This document shows positions 40,936 to 49,400 of a stretch of DNA of 64,000 nt, in pieces; the first letter of the stretch is position 1, and the number at the start of each line of letters is the position of its first letter. A program made the translations under genes and the position numbers. This stretch comes from Saccharothrix saharensis. Its GTDB lineage: Bacteria > Actinomycetota > Actinomycetes > Mycobacteriales > Pseudonocardiaceae. The stretch spans positions 2,542,001 to 2,606,000 of the forward strand of contig NZ_VFPP01000001.1 of the NCBI RefSeq assembly GCF_006716745.1. Reading direction: 5' to 3'. Below the pieces are notes generated by a model. It was not told where the DNA came from, searched no databases, and saw nothing but the letters and a program-made list of their open reading frames with translations.

Positions 40936-42054
40936 TCAGCCGACGAAGGTCACTTCCGGGTGGTCCGCCGACGGCCCGGCCAGCAGCGGTTGCGGCGTGC
41001 CACGCAGGTGCAGGTCGAAGAACGCGGCGGTGTACGTGCGGGTGATGGCGAGGGCGCGGTTCGCGTCGATGTCCGTGCCGATGTCGACGCCGAGCTGGTC
41101 GGCCAGCGGGCCGAGGTCGGTGAACGACGCGTGCCGGGTGCCCGCCACCACGAGCCAGCGCTTCCAGCCGGTCAACCGGGGCCAGTCCCGCTCCCACCCG
41201 CGGTACGGGCCGAGGCTGCCGGGGACGTAGAGGTCCTTGTTGCCCACGAACAGGAACGGCCGGGACAACCCCTCGGCGGGGATCGGGACGTGCGTGCTGC
41301 CGTCGAGGTCGATGCCCGCCCGGATGCGGTCGTCGGCGAGCATGGCCAGGATCGCGCTCGCGCCGCCCGCCGAGTGCCCGGCCATGGCGATGCGCGCCGG
41401 GTCCACCAGGTTCGCGCCGCGCCGGTGCCGCAGCGGGCCGGTCAGCTGGTCGAGCACGAACGACACGTCGGCCGCGCGGCCCGCGCCGAGCTTCTCCCAG
41501 AACCCGTCCAGGTGGTCCACCTCGCACGCCGCGCAGGTGGTGACCCGCCCGTCGGGGAACGTGGTGGCGACGTTCTCGTGGGTGTGGTCCACCACCGCCA
41601 CGACGTAGCCGCGGCCGGCCAAGTCCTCGGCCAGCGCGGTGAGCGTGGCGCGACCGTTGATGAACCCGGGCGACAGCACGACCAGCGGTGCGCGGTGCCG
41701 GCGACCGGGCGCGGGCGGGGCGTCGACCACGGCGTTGGTCCGGGTCGTGCTCAACAGGTCCGGTGGCAGGTCGGTGAGGCCCGCGTCCTCCAGCATGAGC
41801 GCCGACTCGGTCGGCGTGACGTACCGGGACCTCGGGCCGCGCGCCGTGGCGGCCGGGTAGAACAGCGAGACCATCAGCTCGCGGTGCGTCGAGGGCACCC
41901 ACGGGTCGGGTCGGGAGGTGTCCTCCAGGTGCAGCGAGGTGGTGCCCACCGGCCGGTTGCCGGTAGGCGCGGGTAAGTAGGGCGTCGTGTCCGCGAACGC
42001 CGGTGTGGCGGACAGCGCGAGGGACAGTGCGGTGACGACCGCGAGACCGCGCAT
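40936..42054 (-). CDS. Secreted alpha/beta hydrolase (PAF-acetylhydrolase-like), paralogue 2
   Basis: 372 residues, signal peptide 1-21 (ending AFA), and the same layout as paralogue 1: LPAPTGNRPVGTTSLHLEDTSRPDPWVP, MAGHSAGGASA (GxSxG nucleophile), DLDGS, and GTRHASFTDLG (catalytic His). The CAAC pair matches CASC in its twin. The two proteins are alike over their full length with few gaps, so this is a local gene duplication. Cotranscribed with paralogue 1, 23 bases apart. Confidence 0.87.
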   Translation of the reverse strand: MRGLAVVTALSLALSATPAFADTTPYLPAPTGNRPVGTTSLHLEDTSRPDPWVPSTHRELMVSLFYPAATARGPRSRYVTPTESALMLEDAGLTDLPPDLLSTTRTNAVVDAPPAPGRRHRAPLVVLSPGFINGRATLTALAEDLAGRGYVVAVVDHTHENVATTFPDGRVTTCAACEVDHLDGFWEKLGAGRAADVSFVLDQLTGPLRHRRGANLVDPARIAMAGHSAGGASAILAMLADDRIRAGIDLDGSTHVPIPAEGLSRPFLFVGNKDLYVPGSLGPYRGWERDWPRLTGWKRWLVVAGTRHASFTDLGPLADQLGVDIGTDIDANRALAITRTYTAAFFDLHLRGTPQPLLAGPSADHPEVTFVG

Positions 42055-42076
42055 GGGTTTCTCTTCTCGTGAGAGG

Positions 42077-43060
42077 TCAGGACAGGTGGCGCAGCCGGCG
42101 GAAGCAGAACCACGCCAGCAGCGCGGACAGCGCCAGGTACAGCGCCAGTTCGAGCCACTGCAGGGGCCAGAACCGGCTCGCCGGGTGATAGGCCAGGTGC
42201 TGGCGGTAGCCCAGCTCGGACAGCCGGGCGAAGCACTCGCGCATCCGGTCGAGGACACCCTCGTCGATGTCGCCGACCGGCACGCGCGGCAGGCAGCCGC
42301 CCACCGAGGGGGGCAGCCGGTGGACCACCGCGCCGTTCGGGTCCAGGGTCTCGTTGGCCAGCACCCACGCGCCGTCGGGTTCCAACACGCGCAGCGTCTC
42401 GGGCACGTCGCCGTCCGGTCCCGGCTCCGCCCGGACGCCGGCGATGGTGTGCGCGGTGATCGGGGTGGTCTCCTCCGTCGGCGGCAGCAGGTACGGGCGC
42501 GCCGCGAACGGGACCGCCACCTGCACGGCCGCGAACACCACCAGCGTCACCGCCATCGCCACCACGGTGCGGCGAACCAGGATCGCGACCGCGACACCGA
42601 GGACGAACGCGAACGCGGCGTACCCGAACGGCACGATCCCGCGCACGGCGAACACGACCGGCGTGATGCGCGAGTCGTACGCACCGTCGCCGGCCGGCGC
42701 ATCGACGGGGCCGGCCCACCAGGTGACGACCAGGCCCAGCAGCCCGGCCGCGACCGCGGCGGCCGGCACGCCGAGACCGAGCTTGACCGCGAGCCACCGG
42801 GTGCGCGTGATGCTCTGGTTCCACACCAGGTTGTGCGTGCCGGTCTCCAGTTCGCGGGTGATCATCGGCACGCCCCAGAACACGCCGAGGACGGCGGGCA
42901 CGCCGTACACCGCGAGCATGCTCGCCGAGTACAGGAACTCCACGTCGTCGAAGGCGCCACCCTCGGGCCGGGTGAGCACGAGCACCAGCGCGGCCGACGC
43001 GAGCGCCGCGTAGACCGACAGGAGCGGGAAGCGCACTTGCCGCCACGCCAGCCAGGTCAT
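42077..43060 (-). CDS. ABC transporter permease (ABC-2 type)
   Basis: 327 residues, about six helices, with an extracytoplasmic region of ~100 residues between the last two helices holding two cysteines (GGCLPR, RECFAR). The segment ITRELETGTHNLVWNQSITRTRWLAVKLG is the cytoplasmic coupling motif typical of actinobacterial ABC-2 permeases linked to YtrA regulators. Overlaps the ATPase gene by 4 bases. Substrate unknown; related systems export drugs or envelope-active peptides. Confidence 0.85.
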   Translation of the reverse strand: MTWLAWRQVRFPLLSVYAALASAALVLVLTRPEGGAFDDVEFLYSASMLAVYGVPAVLGVFWGVPMITRELETGTHNLVWNQSITRTRWLAVKLGLGVPAAAVAAGLLGLVVTWWAGPVDAPAGDGAYDSRITPVVFAVRGIVPFGYAAFAFVLGVAVAILVRRTVVAMAVTLVVFAAVQVAVPFAARPYLLPPTEETTPITAHTIAGVRAEPGPDGDVPETLRVLEPDGAWVLANETLDPNGAVVHRLPPSVGGCLPRVPVGDIDEGVLDRMRECFARLSELGYRQHLAYHPASRFWPLQWLELALYLALSALLAWFCFRRLRHLS

Positions 43061-43938
43061 CGGACCACCCCCAGGGACGGGCGACCGACGTGCGGGTTCG
43101 CCATGTAGGCCAGGATCAGGTCTTCCAGGTCGACCTCGCCGACGTCCCACGCCGGGTCGAGGATCGGCCCGTCGGTGCGCACCAGCACGGTGCTCTGGCG
43201 GTCGGTGTGGCGCGCCGAGACGACGCGCTGGTCCGCGGGCAGGGTGTCGACGTCGCGCCGCGGGCCGGTCAGCCTGCGGTGCGTGGCCAGCAGCTCCTCG
43301 ACCTCGCCGGTGACCCGGACCCGCGCGTCCACCAGCACGACGAGGTGGTCGCAGACGCGTTCCAGGTCGGCGACCAGGTGCGACGACATCACCACGCTCA
43401 CGCCGTGCTCGGCCACGGCCTCCATCAGGTCCTGCAGGAACTCCCGCCGGGCCAGCGGGTCGAGCGAGGCCACCGGCTCGTCCAGCAGCAGCAGCTCGGG
43501 CCGTTTCGCGATGCCGAGCGTGAGCGCGAGCTGGGCGCGCTGGCCGCCGGACAACCTGCCCGCGGCCAGCCCGGGGTCGAGGCCGATCCGGGCGATCCGG
43601 TCGTGGGCCAGCTTGTCGTCCCAGCCGGGGTTGAGCCGCGCGCCCAGGCGCAGGTGCTCCGCCACGGTCAGGTTCGTGTAGACGGGGGTGTTCTGCGCGA
43701 CGAACCCGACCTTCGCCAACTGGGCCGGGCCGCTGCCGGGCACGCCGCCGCACACCTCGATCGTCCCGCTGGAGGGTTCCAGCATGCCCGCGGCGAGGCG
43801 CAGCAACGTGGACTTGCCCGCGCCGTTCGGCCCGACCAGCCCGGTGACGTGCCCGGCCGGGATGTCCAGCTCGCAGCCGGTCAACGCCCAGTGGCGCTGG
43901 TACTTCCTGCCCAACCCGCGGGCCTTGAGCACGGTCAC
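43057..43938 (-). CDS. ABC transporter ATP-binding protein
   Basis: 293-residue exporter ATPase: Walker A GPNGAGKST, signature RLSGGQRAQLALTLGIAKRPE, Walker B LLLLDEPVASLDP, switch histidine in VMSSHLVADLE. It partners the downstream permease and is the middle gene of a regulator-ATPase-permease operon, with ATGA/GTGA overlaps on both sides. Confidence 0.92.
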   Translation of the reverse strand: MTVLKARGLGRKYQRHWALTGCELDIPAGHVTGLVGPNGAGKSTLLRLAAGMLEPSSGTIEVCGGVPGSGPAQLAKVGFVAQNTPVYTNLTVAEHLRLGARLNPGWDDKLAHDRIARIGLDPGLAAGRLSGGQRAQLALTLGIAKRPELLLLDEPVASLDPLARREFLQDLMEAVAEHGVSVVMSSHLVADLERVCDHLVVLVDARVRVTGEVEELLATHRRLTGPRRDVDTLPADQRVVSARHTDRQSTVLVRTDGPILDPAWDVGEVDLEDLILAYMANPHVGRPSLGVVR

Positions 43939-44327
43939 GCTATGTCCTCTCTGGACGCGGAGCGAAAGGTGGTGAGGAACAACGCCTCGATGCTCTCCTC
44001 GTCCAGGCCCGCGCGCCGGGCCTTGGCCAGCCAGCGCCGCAGGTCCTGGCGCAGGGGCGCCAGCGCGGCGAGCGACGTGCCGGAGAGCGTGGCGGTCACG
44101 AACGTGCCCACGCCGGGACGGGCCGCGACCAGGCCGTCGTGCTCGAGCTCGCGGTAGGCCTTGAGCACCGTGTTCGGGTTGATGGCGAGGTCGGCCACCA
44201 CGTCCTTCACCTTCGGCAGCTGGTCACCCTCGTGCAGCAGGCCGAGCCGCAACGCGTGCCGCACCTGCCGGACCAGCTGCTGGTAGGGCGAGAGCCCCGA
44301 CTTGCCGTCCAGGTGGAACTCGATCAC
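43935..44327 (-). CDS. GntR-family (YtrA) transcription regulator
   Basis: 130 residues: a winged helix (SPYQQLVRQVRHALRLGLLHEGDQLPKVKDVVADLAINPNTVLKAYRELEHDGLVAARPGVGTFV) followed by a short dimerisation tail, the YtrA layout. YtrA proteins repress their own operon encoding ABC exporters. The GTG at 44327 is preferred because GGAGG lies 5 bases upstream; an ATG at 44339 would sit inside that ribosome site. First gene of the operon. Confidence 0.88.
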   Translation of the reverse strand: MIEFHLDGKSGLSPYQQLVRQVRHALRLGLLHEGDQLPKVKDVVADLAINPNTVLKAYRELEHDGLVAARPGVGTFVTATLSGTSLAALAPLRQDLRRWLAKARRAGLDEESIEALFLTTFRSASREDIA

Positions 44328-44356
44328 GACTACCTCCATTTATCTAGCTACCTAGC

Positions 44357-44385
44357 ACTATAGGCAGATAGGAGGTTGGTGTCGA
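44357..44385 (-). promoter_or_regulatory. Sigma-70-type promoter of the YtrA-ABC operon
   Basis: On the minus strand TCGACA (-35, 44380-44385) and TATAGT (-10, 44357-44362) are 17 bases apart, ideal spacing. The -10 lies in CCTA-N6-TAGG (44351-44364), nested inside TATCT...AGATA (44341-44370): good candidates for the YtrA operator. Confidence 0.65.
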
Positions 44386-44422
44386 GCGGGCGTGCTCACG
44401 GCGGTCGGGCGGTCCGCACCGG

Positions 44423-44460
44423 AACGGCGGGGCCGGGGCGTTCGCCCCGGCCCCGCCGTT
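44423..44460 (-). terminator. Strong GC hairpin after the pectate lyase gene
   Basis: Perfect 17-bp stem (AACGGCGGGGCCGGGGC with its complement) and GTTC loop, 14 bases past the lyase stop. No U-run follows. Confidence 0.75.
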
Positions 44461-44474
44461 CGGTCGGTGGTGCG

Positions 44475-46049
44475 TCAGAAGCGGGCGCCCACGTCCGCGC
44501 CGTTGCCCGGGCGCAGGAAGTCCGAGGACGGGATCGAGCCGTCGGCGTTGCGCGGGCCCGTGAGGGTGGCCGGGTTCGTGCTCGTGAACGACCACGTGCC
44601 ACCGAGGTTCCACGAGTTGCCGCTGCCGGTGGAGGTCGAGCCCAGCGAGGCGTTCGTGCCGTTGGCGACCGACAGGTTCTTGGTGAGCGCGCTGCTCGAC
44701 CGGTCGAACTGGAAGCCGGTCTTCGGGTTGTCCCACGCGGTGCTGCGCTCGATCCGGTGGCGGCCGGGGTTGTTGTTGTCCACGACACCGCCGGCCGCGT
44801 TGTCCCACGTCATCGTGTTGCGCACGGTGTGGTCGGCGGCGACGCCGTTGCCGCCCAGCTTCAGCCCGTTGCCGTCACCGGTGAAGTCGGGCAGGTTCCA
44901 GCGGTTGAAGCCGTTGCCCCAGGCCAGGCTGTTCTCGGTGAGGATCGGCGAGGAGAACATCCAGTAGTCCAGGCCGTCGTCGGAGTTGTGCCACAGCCGC
45001 GCGCCGCGCACGACGTTGCCGGTGCCGGACCCCTCCTTGATGGCCAGGCCGTCGGCGCTCTCACCGTTCTTGCGCGGGTCGCGGTTGCCGTGGGCGTCGA
45101 GGTCGAGGATCCGGTTGTCGCTCGACGCGCCTTGGAGGTGCAGGCCGGACTCGTAGTTGTCACGCGTGACGAGCCGGTCGAAGACGGTGTTGTTGACGTC
45201 CAGGCCGAACACCCCGTAAGGGCCGTGCACGACCTCCAGGCCGATCAACCGCCAGTGGTCGCCCTCGATGTGGATCGCGCCGCGTTCCGCGCGCGGGATG
45301 CTGGAGCCGACCGCGCCCGGCGTGTGCGGCATGTTCTCGCCGTCGACGACCACGCGCTCGTTGCCGTAGTTGCGCAGGGTGATGGGCCGGCTCGCGGTGC
45401 CGTTCTTGAGCAACTGGATGTTGGTGGTGGGCGCGTACGTGCCGCCGCGCACGTGGATCGTGTAGCCGGGCTGGGCCAGGTCGACGCCGCGCTGGATGGT
45501 GCGCAGCGGCGCGGCCGGGGTGCCGGGGTTGCCGTCGTCGCCGTTGACCGCCACGTACAGCGCGTCGGCGGGCGGCGGTGTGCCGTCCTGGGTGAAGTCC
45601 AGGTAGTCGACGTTCGGCAGGCCGGCCGAGGTGGTGGGGCTCAGCCGGATCGTGCCGGAACCCGCCGGCACGGTCAGGGAGACGGTCTTCGAGACCCACG
45701 TCGACCACGCGCCCGTGGCTTCGAACGAGACCGATCGCACGGTGGCGCCGTTGACGACGAGGTCGGCGGGGCGGGCGGCCGTGCCGCCGTTGGCGAACCT
45801 GATCACCACGGTCGCGGCGCCGGCCGCCGGCGCGGCGACGGTGAACTGCGCGCCGGCACCGATGGCGTTGTCCGCGTTGCAGAACCCCGTGCCGGAGTAA
45901 CCGGACCAGTTCGAGTCGAGGGAACCCGCGCACACGGCGGGCGCGGATTCGGCTTCGTGGTGCGTGGTCGCGGCGGTCGCCGTCCCGCCCGGTGCGCCGA
46001 GGACCGCGACTGCGATCACCACGGCGGCGGCACAGGGTTTCAACCTCAT
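44475..46049 (-). CDS. Secreted CBM-PL9 pectate lyase-like enzyme
   Basis: 524 residues. Signal peptide (1-27); a carbohydrate-binding module of CBM35/CBM6 type (about 29-145, HEAESAPAV start, YLDFTQDG end); then a right-handed parallel beta-helix with the PL9 pattern YVAVNGDDGNPGTPAAPLRTIQRGVDLAQPGYTIHVRGGTY and the catalytic-lysine region FTGDGNGLKLGGNGVAADHTV. Calcium-binding aspartates fit DGLDYWMFSS. Cleaves polygalacturonan outside the cell by beta-elimination. The ATG follows GGGAGGAA and is preferred to a frame open 63 bases further up. One of several plant-polymer-degrading genes in this window. Confidence 0.85.
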   Translation of the reverse strand: MRLKPCAAAVVIAVAVLGAPGGTATAATTHHEAESAPAVCAGSLDSNWSGYSGTGFCNADNAIGAGAQFTVAAPAAGAATVVIRFANGGTAARPADLVVNGATVRSVSFEATGAWSTWVSKTVSLTVPAGSGTIRLSPTTSAGLPNVDYLDFTQDGTPPPADALYVAVNGDDGNPGTPAAPLRTIQRGVDLAQPGYTIHVRGGTYAPTTNIQLLKNGTASRPITLRNYGNERVVVDGENMPHTPGAVGSSIPRAERGAIHIEGDHWRLIGLEVVHGPYGVFGLDVNNTVFDRLVTRDNYESGLHLQGASSDNRILDLDAHGNRDPRKNGESADGLAIKEGSGTGNVVRGARLWHNSDDGLDYWMFSSPILTENSLAWGNGFNRWNLPDFTGDGNGLKLGGNGVAADHTVRNTMTWDNAAGGVVDNNNPGRHRIERSTAWDNPKTGFQFDRSSSALTKNLSVANGTNASLGSTSTGSGNSWNLGGTWSFTSTNPATLTGPRNADGSIPSSDFLRPGNGADVGARF

Positions 46050-46203
46050 TGTTCCTCCCTCGGTGTGACGCGGCAGCGAGCCCGTGTTCACGCTTCTGAA
46101 CTGCACAAACACGATCAGGGAGCGATCTCGGGCACGCTAACGCACACGTTTGGAAAGGCGCAATGATTCGACTGCCGAATTCCGCGGTTTCACAATCGTG
46201 AAC

Positions 46204-46244
46204 AAAAAGGGCGGGCACGGGGACGAATGTCCCGTGCCCGCCCC
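46204..46244 (-). terminator. Rho-independent terminator of the MFS gene
   Basis: A 15-bp stem with one bulged base (GGGCGGGCACGG... with GTCCCGTGCCCGCCC), GAAT-type loop, followed on the minus strand by CTTTTTGTTC: a classical intrinsic terminator 20 bases past the stop. Confidence 0.85.
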
Positions 46245-46264
46245 CGACAGCGCGGTCGGTGCGA

Positions 46265-47713
46265 CTAGTGCGGCGACTCCGCCTTGCCCGCCTTGACCGC
46301 GAAAGAACCGGCGACCGCGACCAGCGACAGGATCGCCGCCAGCACCAGCGCCGCGTGCATGCCGCCCATCTCCGCGCCGACGCCCGGCCCACCGGCGGTG
46401 GCCAGCTCGGCGGCCCGCGCGCTCATCACGCTGACCAGCAGCGCCACGCCCGCCGCGGCGGCGAGCTGCTGGGTCGTGCTGAAGATCGCGCTGCCGTGGG
46501 AGTACAGGCGAGCGGGCAGCGCGCCCAGGCCCGAGGAGAACAGCGGCGTGAACGAGAACGCCAAGCCCAGGCTGAGCACGAGGTGGAACACCAGCACGTA
46601 CGTGGCGGACGTGCTGGCGTCGAACGTCGTGGCGAACCACAGCGAACCGCTGGTGGCGACCGTGCCGACGATGAGCAGGACGCGCGGCCCCACCCGGTCG
46701 TAGAGCCGGCCGACGAACGGCGACAGCAGACCCATCAGCAGGCCGCCGGGCAGCAGCAGCAAACCGGTGGCCAGCGGGTCGAGGTCCAGCACGTTCTGCA
46801 TGTAGATCGGCAGGATCGTGACCACGCCGAGCAGCAGGCCCATCATCACCATCATCAGGGCACTGGCGAGCGTGAACGTCCGGAAGGCGAACGTGCGCAG
46901 GTCCAGCAGGGCCCGTTCGTCGCGCTGCAACCGCACCTGGCGCAGGACGAACGCGACGATGCCGAGCACGCCCACCGCCAGCGACGCCCACAGCGTGGCC
47001 GACGACCCGCCGCCGCTGTGCCCGATGCTCGACAGGCCGTAGACCAGGCCGCCGAAGCCGAACACCGACAGCAGGACCGACAGCGGGTCGATCGGCGCGC
47101 TGCTCGCCTCGCCGATGCGGGTCACCCAGCGCAGGCCGAGCACCAGCGTCGTCACCGAGATCGGCAGCACGACCCAGAACATCGCGCGCCAGCTGAACAC
47201 GTCCAGCAGCACGCCCGACACCGTCGGCCCGATGGCCGGCGCGACGGAGATGACGATCGAGATGTTGCCCATCACCGCGCCGCGGCGGGCGGGCGGCACG
47301 AGCGTCATGACGGTCGTCATCAGCAGCGGCAGCATGATCGCCGTGCCGCTGGCCTGCACCACGCGCGCGGCCATGAGCACCGGGAAGCCCGGCGCCAGCG
47401 CGGCCAGCAGGGTGCCCGCGCTGAACAGGCCCATCGCCACGCCGTAGAGCACGCGCGTCGACACGCGCTGGATGAGGTAGCCGGTGATCGGGATGACCAC
47501 CGACATGGTGAGCAGGAAGCCCGCGGTGAGCCACTGGCCCACGGCGGCGGTCACCTGGAGTTCGGTGAGCAGCACGGGCAGTGCGACGCCCATGATGGTC
47601 TCGTTCAGGATGACCACGAACGTGGCCACGAGCAGCACGCCGATCACGGCGCGGTCGGCGCGGGTGAGCGCGGGCGGCGACGTCACGGCGTCGGACACAC
47701 CAGCGGAAGTCAT
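46265..47713 (-). CDS. MFS drug exporter, DHA2 (EmrB/QacA) family
   Basis: 482 residues, 14 predicted helices. Motifs: VATFVVILNETIMGVALPVLLTELQ in helix 1, GRLYDRVGPRVLLIVG in the mid-protein loop, and the antiporter motif C-like MLPLLMTTVMTLVPPARRGAVMG in helix 4-5. Likely a proton-coupled exporter of antibiotics or toxic cations. Stands alone with its own terminator. No regulator is adjacent; the nearest is a TetR gene beyond the FBP gene. Confidence 0.88.
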   Translation of the reverse strand: MTSAGVSDAVTSPPALTRADRAVIGVLLVATFVVILNETIMGVALPVLLTELQVTAAVGQWLTAGFLLTMSVVIPITGYLIQRVSTRVLYGVAMGLFSAGTLLAALAPGFPVLMAARVVQASGTAIMLPLLMTTVMTLVPPARRGAVMGNISIVISVAPAIGPTVSGVLLDVFSWRAMFWVVLPISVTTLVLGLRWVTRIGEASSAPIDPLSVLLSVFGFGGLVYGLSSIGHSGGGSSATLWASLAVGVLGIVAFVLRQVRLQRDERALLDLRTFAFRTFTLASALMMVMMGLLLGVVTILPIYMQNVLDLDPLATGLLLLPGGLLMGLLSPFVGRLYDRVGPRVLLIVGTVATSGSLWFATTFDASTSATYVLVFHLVLSLGLAFSFTPLFSSGLGALPARLYSHGSAIFSTTQQLAAAAGVALLVSVMSARAAELATAGGPGVGAEMGGMHAALVLAAILSLVAVAGSFAVKAGKAESPH

Positions 47714-48260
47714 GCGTGGATCCCCCAGAGGAAAAGACGGGCGCGGCGAAGAGGCGACGGCGCCCCGAACACTCCAACCCTACCTCCGCGGGTGCCGACG
47801 CCACCTCACCTTTTCCCGTCGGCGAACTCGGCCCGGGTGCTCGACCACCACGTCACCCACCGCTGCGCGAAGCACTCCGCGACCAGCCGGCGGTGGCGGT
47901 GGTGCGGCCTGTCCCCACCGCACGGCAGGACCGCGTCGTCGACCTGGTCACGAGGCACGAGGTCCTCGACGCGCCGATGCCGCGTCGGCTCGTTCGACCA
48001 GGGCCGTCGCGCCGGGGCCGCGCAAGAGGCCGAAGAACCGCTCCGCTGCTTCCTCGGTGAACCGACGGTGTGAAGCCCCATCGCTCCGCCGTCCCGTCCT
48101 GGCGGAGCCCGTCGTCGACGTGGGCGATCCGGAACCACCCCTGGTCGACGCCTCGTCGTGGCGCAGCGGACCGCGGGAGCGAACAGCCGGTTCTCGCGGG
48201 CGCGCGGGAATCGGCCGAGCACACCATCGACCCGGTCGCCGCCACGGGCGCGAGGACTGC
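47714..48260 (-). pseudogene. Gene-free region with decayed coding fragments
   Basis: About 550 bases without an intact gene. On the minus strand, plausible protein fragments appear in different frames: GWFRIAHVDDGLRQDGTAERWG, then FTEEAAERFFGLLRGPGATAL, then VEDLVPRDQVDDAV...LVAECFAQRWVTWWSSTRAEFADGK ending near 47806. Their order and codon use suggest one gene broken by several frameshifts. I could not identify the family. The part near 47714-47800 holds the MFS gene's upstream region. Confidence 0.35.
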
Positions 48261-48755
48261 TCACCCGACTATTCCGGCGAGGAACCCCGCGACCTTCACC
48301 CCGGTGCGGGCGGCCTTCTCGTCCACGGTGAGCGACTCGTGCAGGCGGCCGCCCGGTCCGGCGTCCTTCTTGCCGCGCAGGTAGAGCGAGCACGCCAGGT
48401 CGGCGCAGATGTAGACGCCCACGGAGTTGCCCTGCTGGCCGCCGCGGCCCGCCTTGCGCGCCGTCATCAGGGTGACGCCGTCGCCCGGGTGGGTGGTCAG
48501 GCACAGCGAGCACATGTTGCGCCTCGGCCGGCCCGCGGCGGGTGAGGCCAGGCGCAGGGCCACGCCCACCAGGCCGTCGTCCGACGGGGCCACGAGGTAG
48601 GCGCGCTGCGGGGCGGCGGGATCCCGCCAGCCGAGGAAGTCCAGGTCGTCCCACGGTCGGTCGGCCAGGTCACCCGGCACGGGCAGGCGCTTGGCCTCGC
48701 CCTTGCTGCAGTTCACGAACGACGCGCGGATCTCGCGCTCGGTCACGGGTTCCAT
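48261..48755 (-). CDS. FBP-domain (EF-G-binding, FusB-like) zinc-finger protein
   Basis: 164 residues. The C-terminal treble-clef zinc finger is clear: MCSLCLTTHPGDGVTLMTARKAGR then GNSVGVYICADLACSLYLRGK, giving C-x2-C and C-x4-C ligands. In FusB-type proteins this fold binds elongation factor G and frees it from stalled ribosomes, giving fusidic acid resistance; the actinobacterial homologues are mostly uncharacterised. The N-terminal helical part (EREIRASFVNCSKGEAKRL) matches the family. ATG 48755 preferred over an upstream TTG. Divergent from a TetR gene with a palindrome between. Confidence 0.82.
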   Translation of the reverse strand: MEPVTEREIRASFVNCSKGEAKRLPVPGDLADRPWDDLDFLGWRDPAAPQRAYLVAPSDDGLVGVALRLASPAAGRPRRNMCSLCLTTHPGDGVTLMTARKAGRGGQQGNSVGVYICADLACSLYLRGKKDAGPGGRLHESLTVDEKAARTGVKVAGFLAGIVG

Positions 48756-48806
48756 GACGCTCAAGCTACGTCAGGTAGGTACCAAGGACAAATGGTTATG
48801 CATTAG

Positions 48807-48821
48807 CCTAGACCCCCTAGG
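48807..48821. promoter_or_regulatory. Palindrome between FBP and TetR genes
   Basis: CCTAG-ACCCC-CTAGG, perfect 5-base arms, 12 bases before the TetR start codon and 52 from the FBP gene; nearby AT-rich ATGGTTATGCATTAG may hold promoter elements. Likely TetR operator. Confidence 0.45.
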
Positions 48822-48833
48822 AAAGGGGACGGC

Positions 48834-49400
48834 ATGGCGCGTGCGGGGCTCACCGTCGAACGCCTGGTGCAGGCGGCGGCGGAACTGGCGGACGAGGTCG
48901 GCTTCGACAACCTGACCGTCTCGGCGCTCGCCCGCCGCTTCGGCGTCAAGGACGCGAGCCTGTACTCCCACCTGCGCAACGCACAGGACCTCCGGGAGCG
49001 GGTGGCCGTGCTGGCGTTGCGCGAGCTCGCGGACCGGGCCGCCTCCGCGCTGGCCGGTCGCGCGGGCCGGGACGCGCTGATCGCCTTCGCCAACGCCTAC
49101 CGCGACTACGCCAGGACCCACCCCGGCCGGTACGCCGCGATGCGGATCGACCTGACGCCGGAGGTCGCGGCCACCAGCCGGGCGGACCGGCACTCCGAGA
49201 TGACCCGGGCCATCCTGCGCGGCTACCACCTGCCCGAGCCGGACGAGACCGACGCCGTGCGCCTGCTGCACAGCACGTTCCACGGCTTCACGACCCTCGA
49301 AGCGTCGGGCGGGTTCGGGCACCACCCGCGTGACACCGAGGCGTCCTGGACCAAGACCCTCGACGCCCTGCACCACCTGCTCGGCCACTGGCCGGGGTGA
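48834..49400 (+). CDS. TetR/AcrR-family transcription regulator (WHG-type C-terminus)
   Basis: 188 residues. DNA-binding domain LTVERLVQAAAELADEVGFDNLTVSALARRFGVKDASLYSHLRNAQDLRERVA; C-terminal ligand domain with the aromatic/His-Gly block LLHSTFHGFTTLEASGGFGH seen in the WHG / TetR_C_33 group. Ribosome site GGAAAGGGGA precedes the ATG. Probably regulates itself and the divergent FBP gene. Confidence 0.9.
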   Translation: MARAGLTVERLVQAAAELADEVGFDNLTVSALARRFGVKDASLYSHLRNAQDLRERVAVLALRELADRAASALAGRAGRDALIAFANAYRDYARTHPGRYAAMRIDLTPEVAATSRADRHSEMTRAILRGYHLPEPDETDAVRLLHSTFHGFTTLEASGGFGHHPRDTEASWTKTLDALHHLLGHWPG

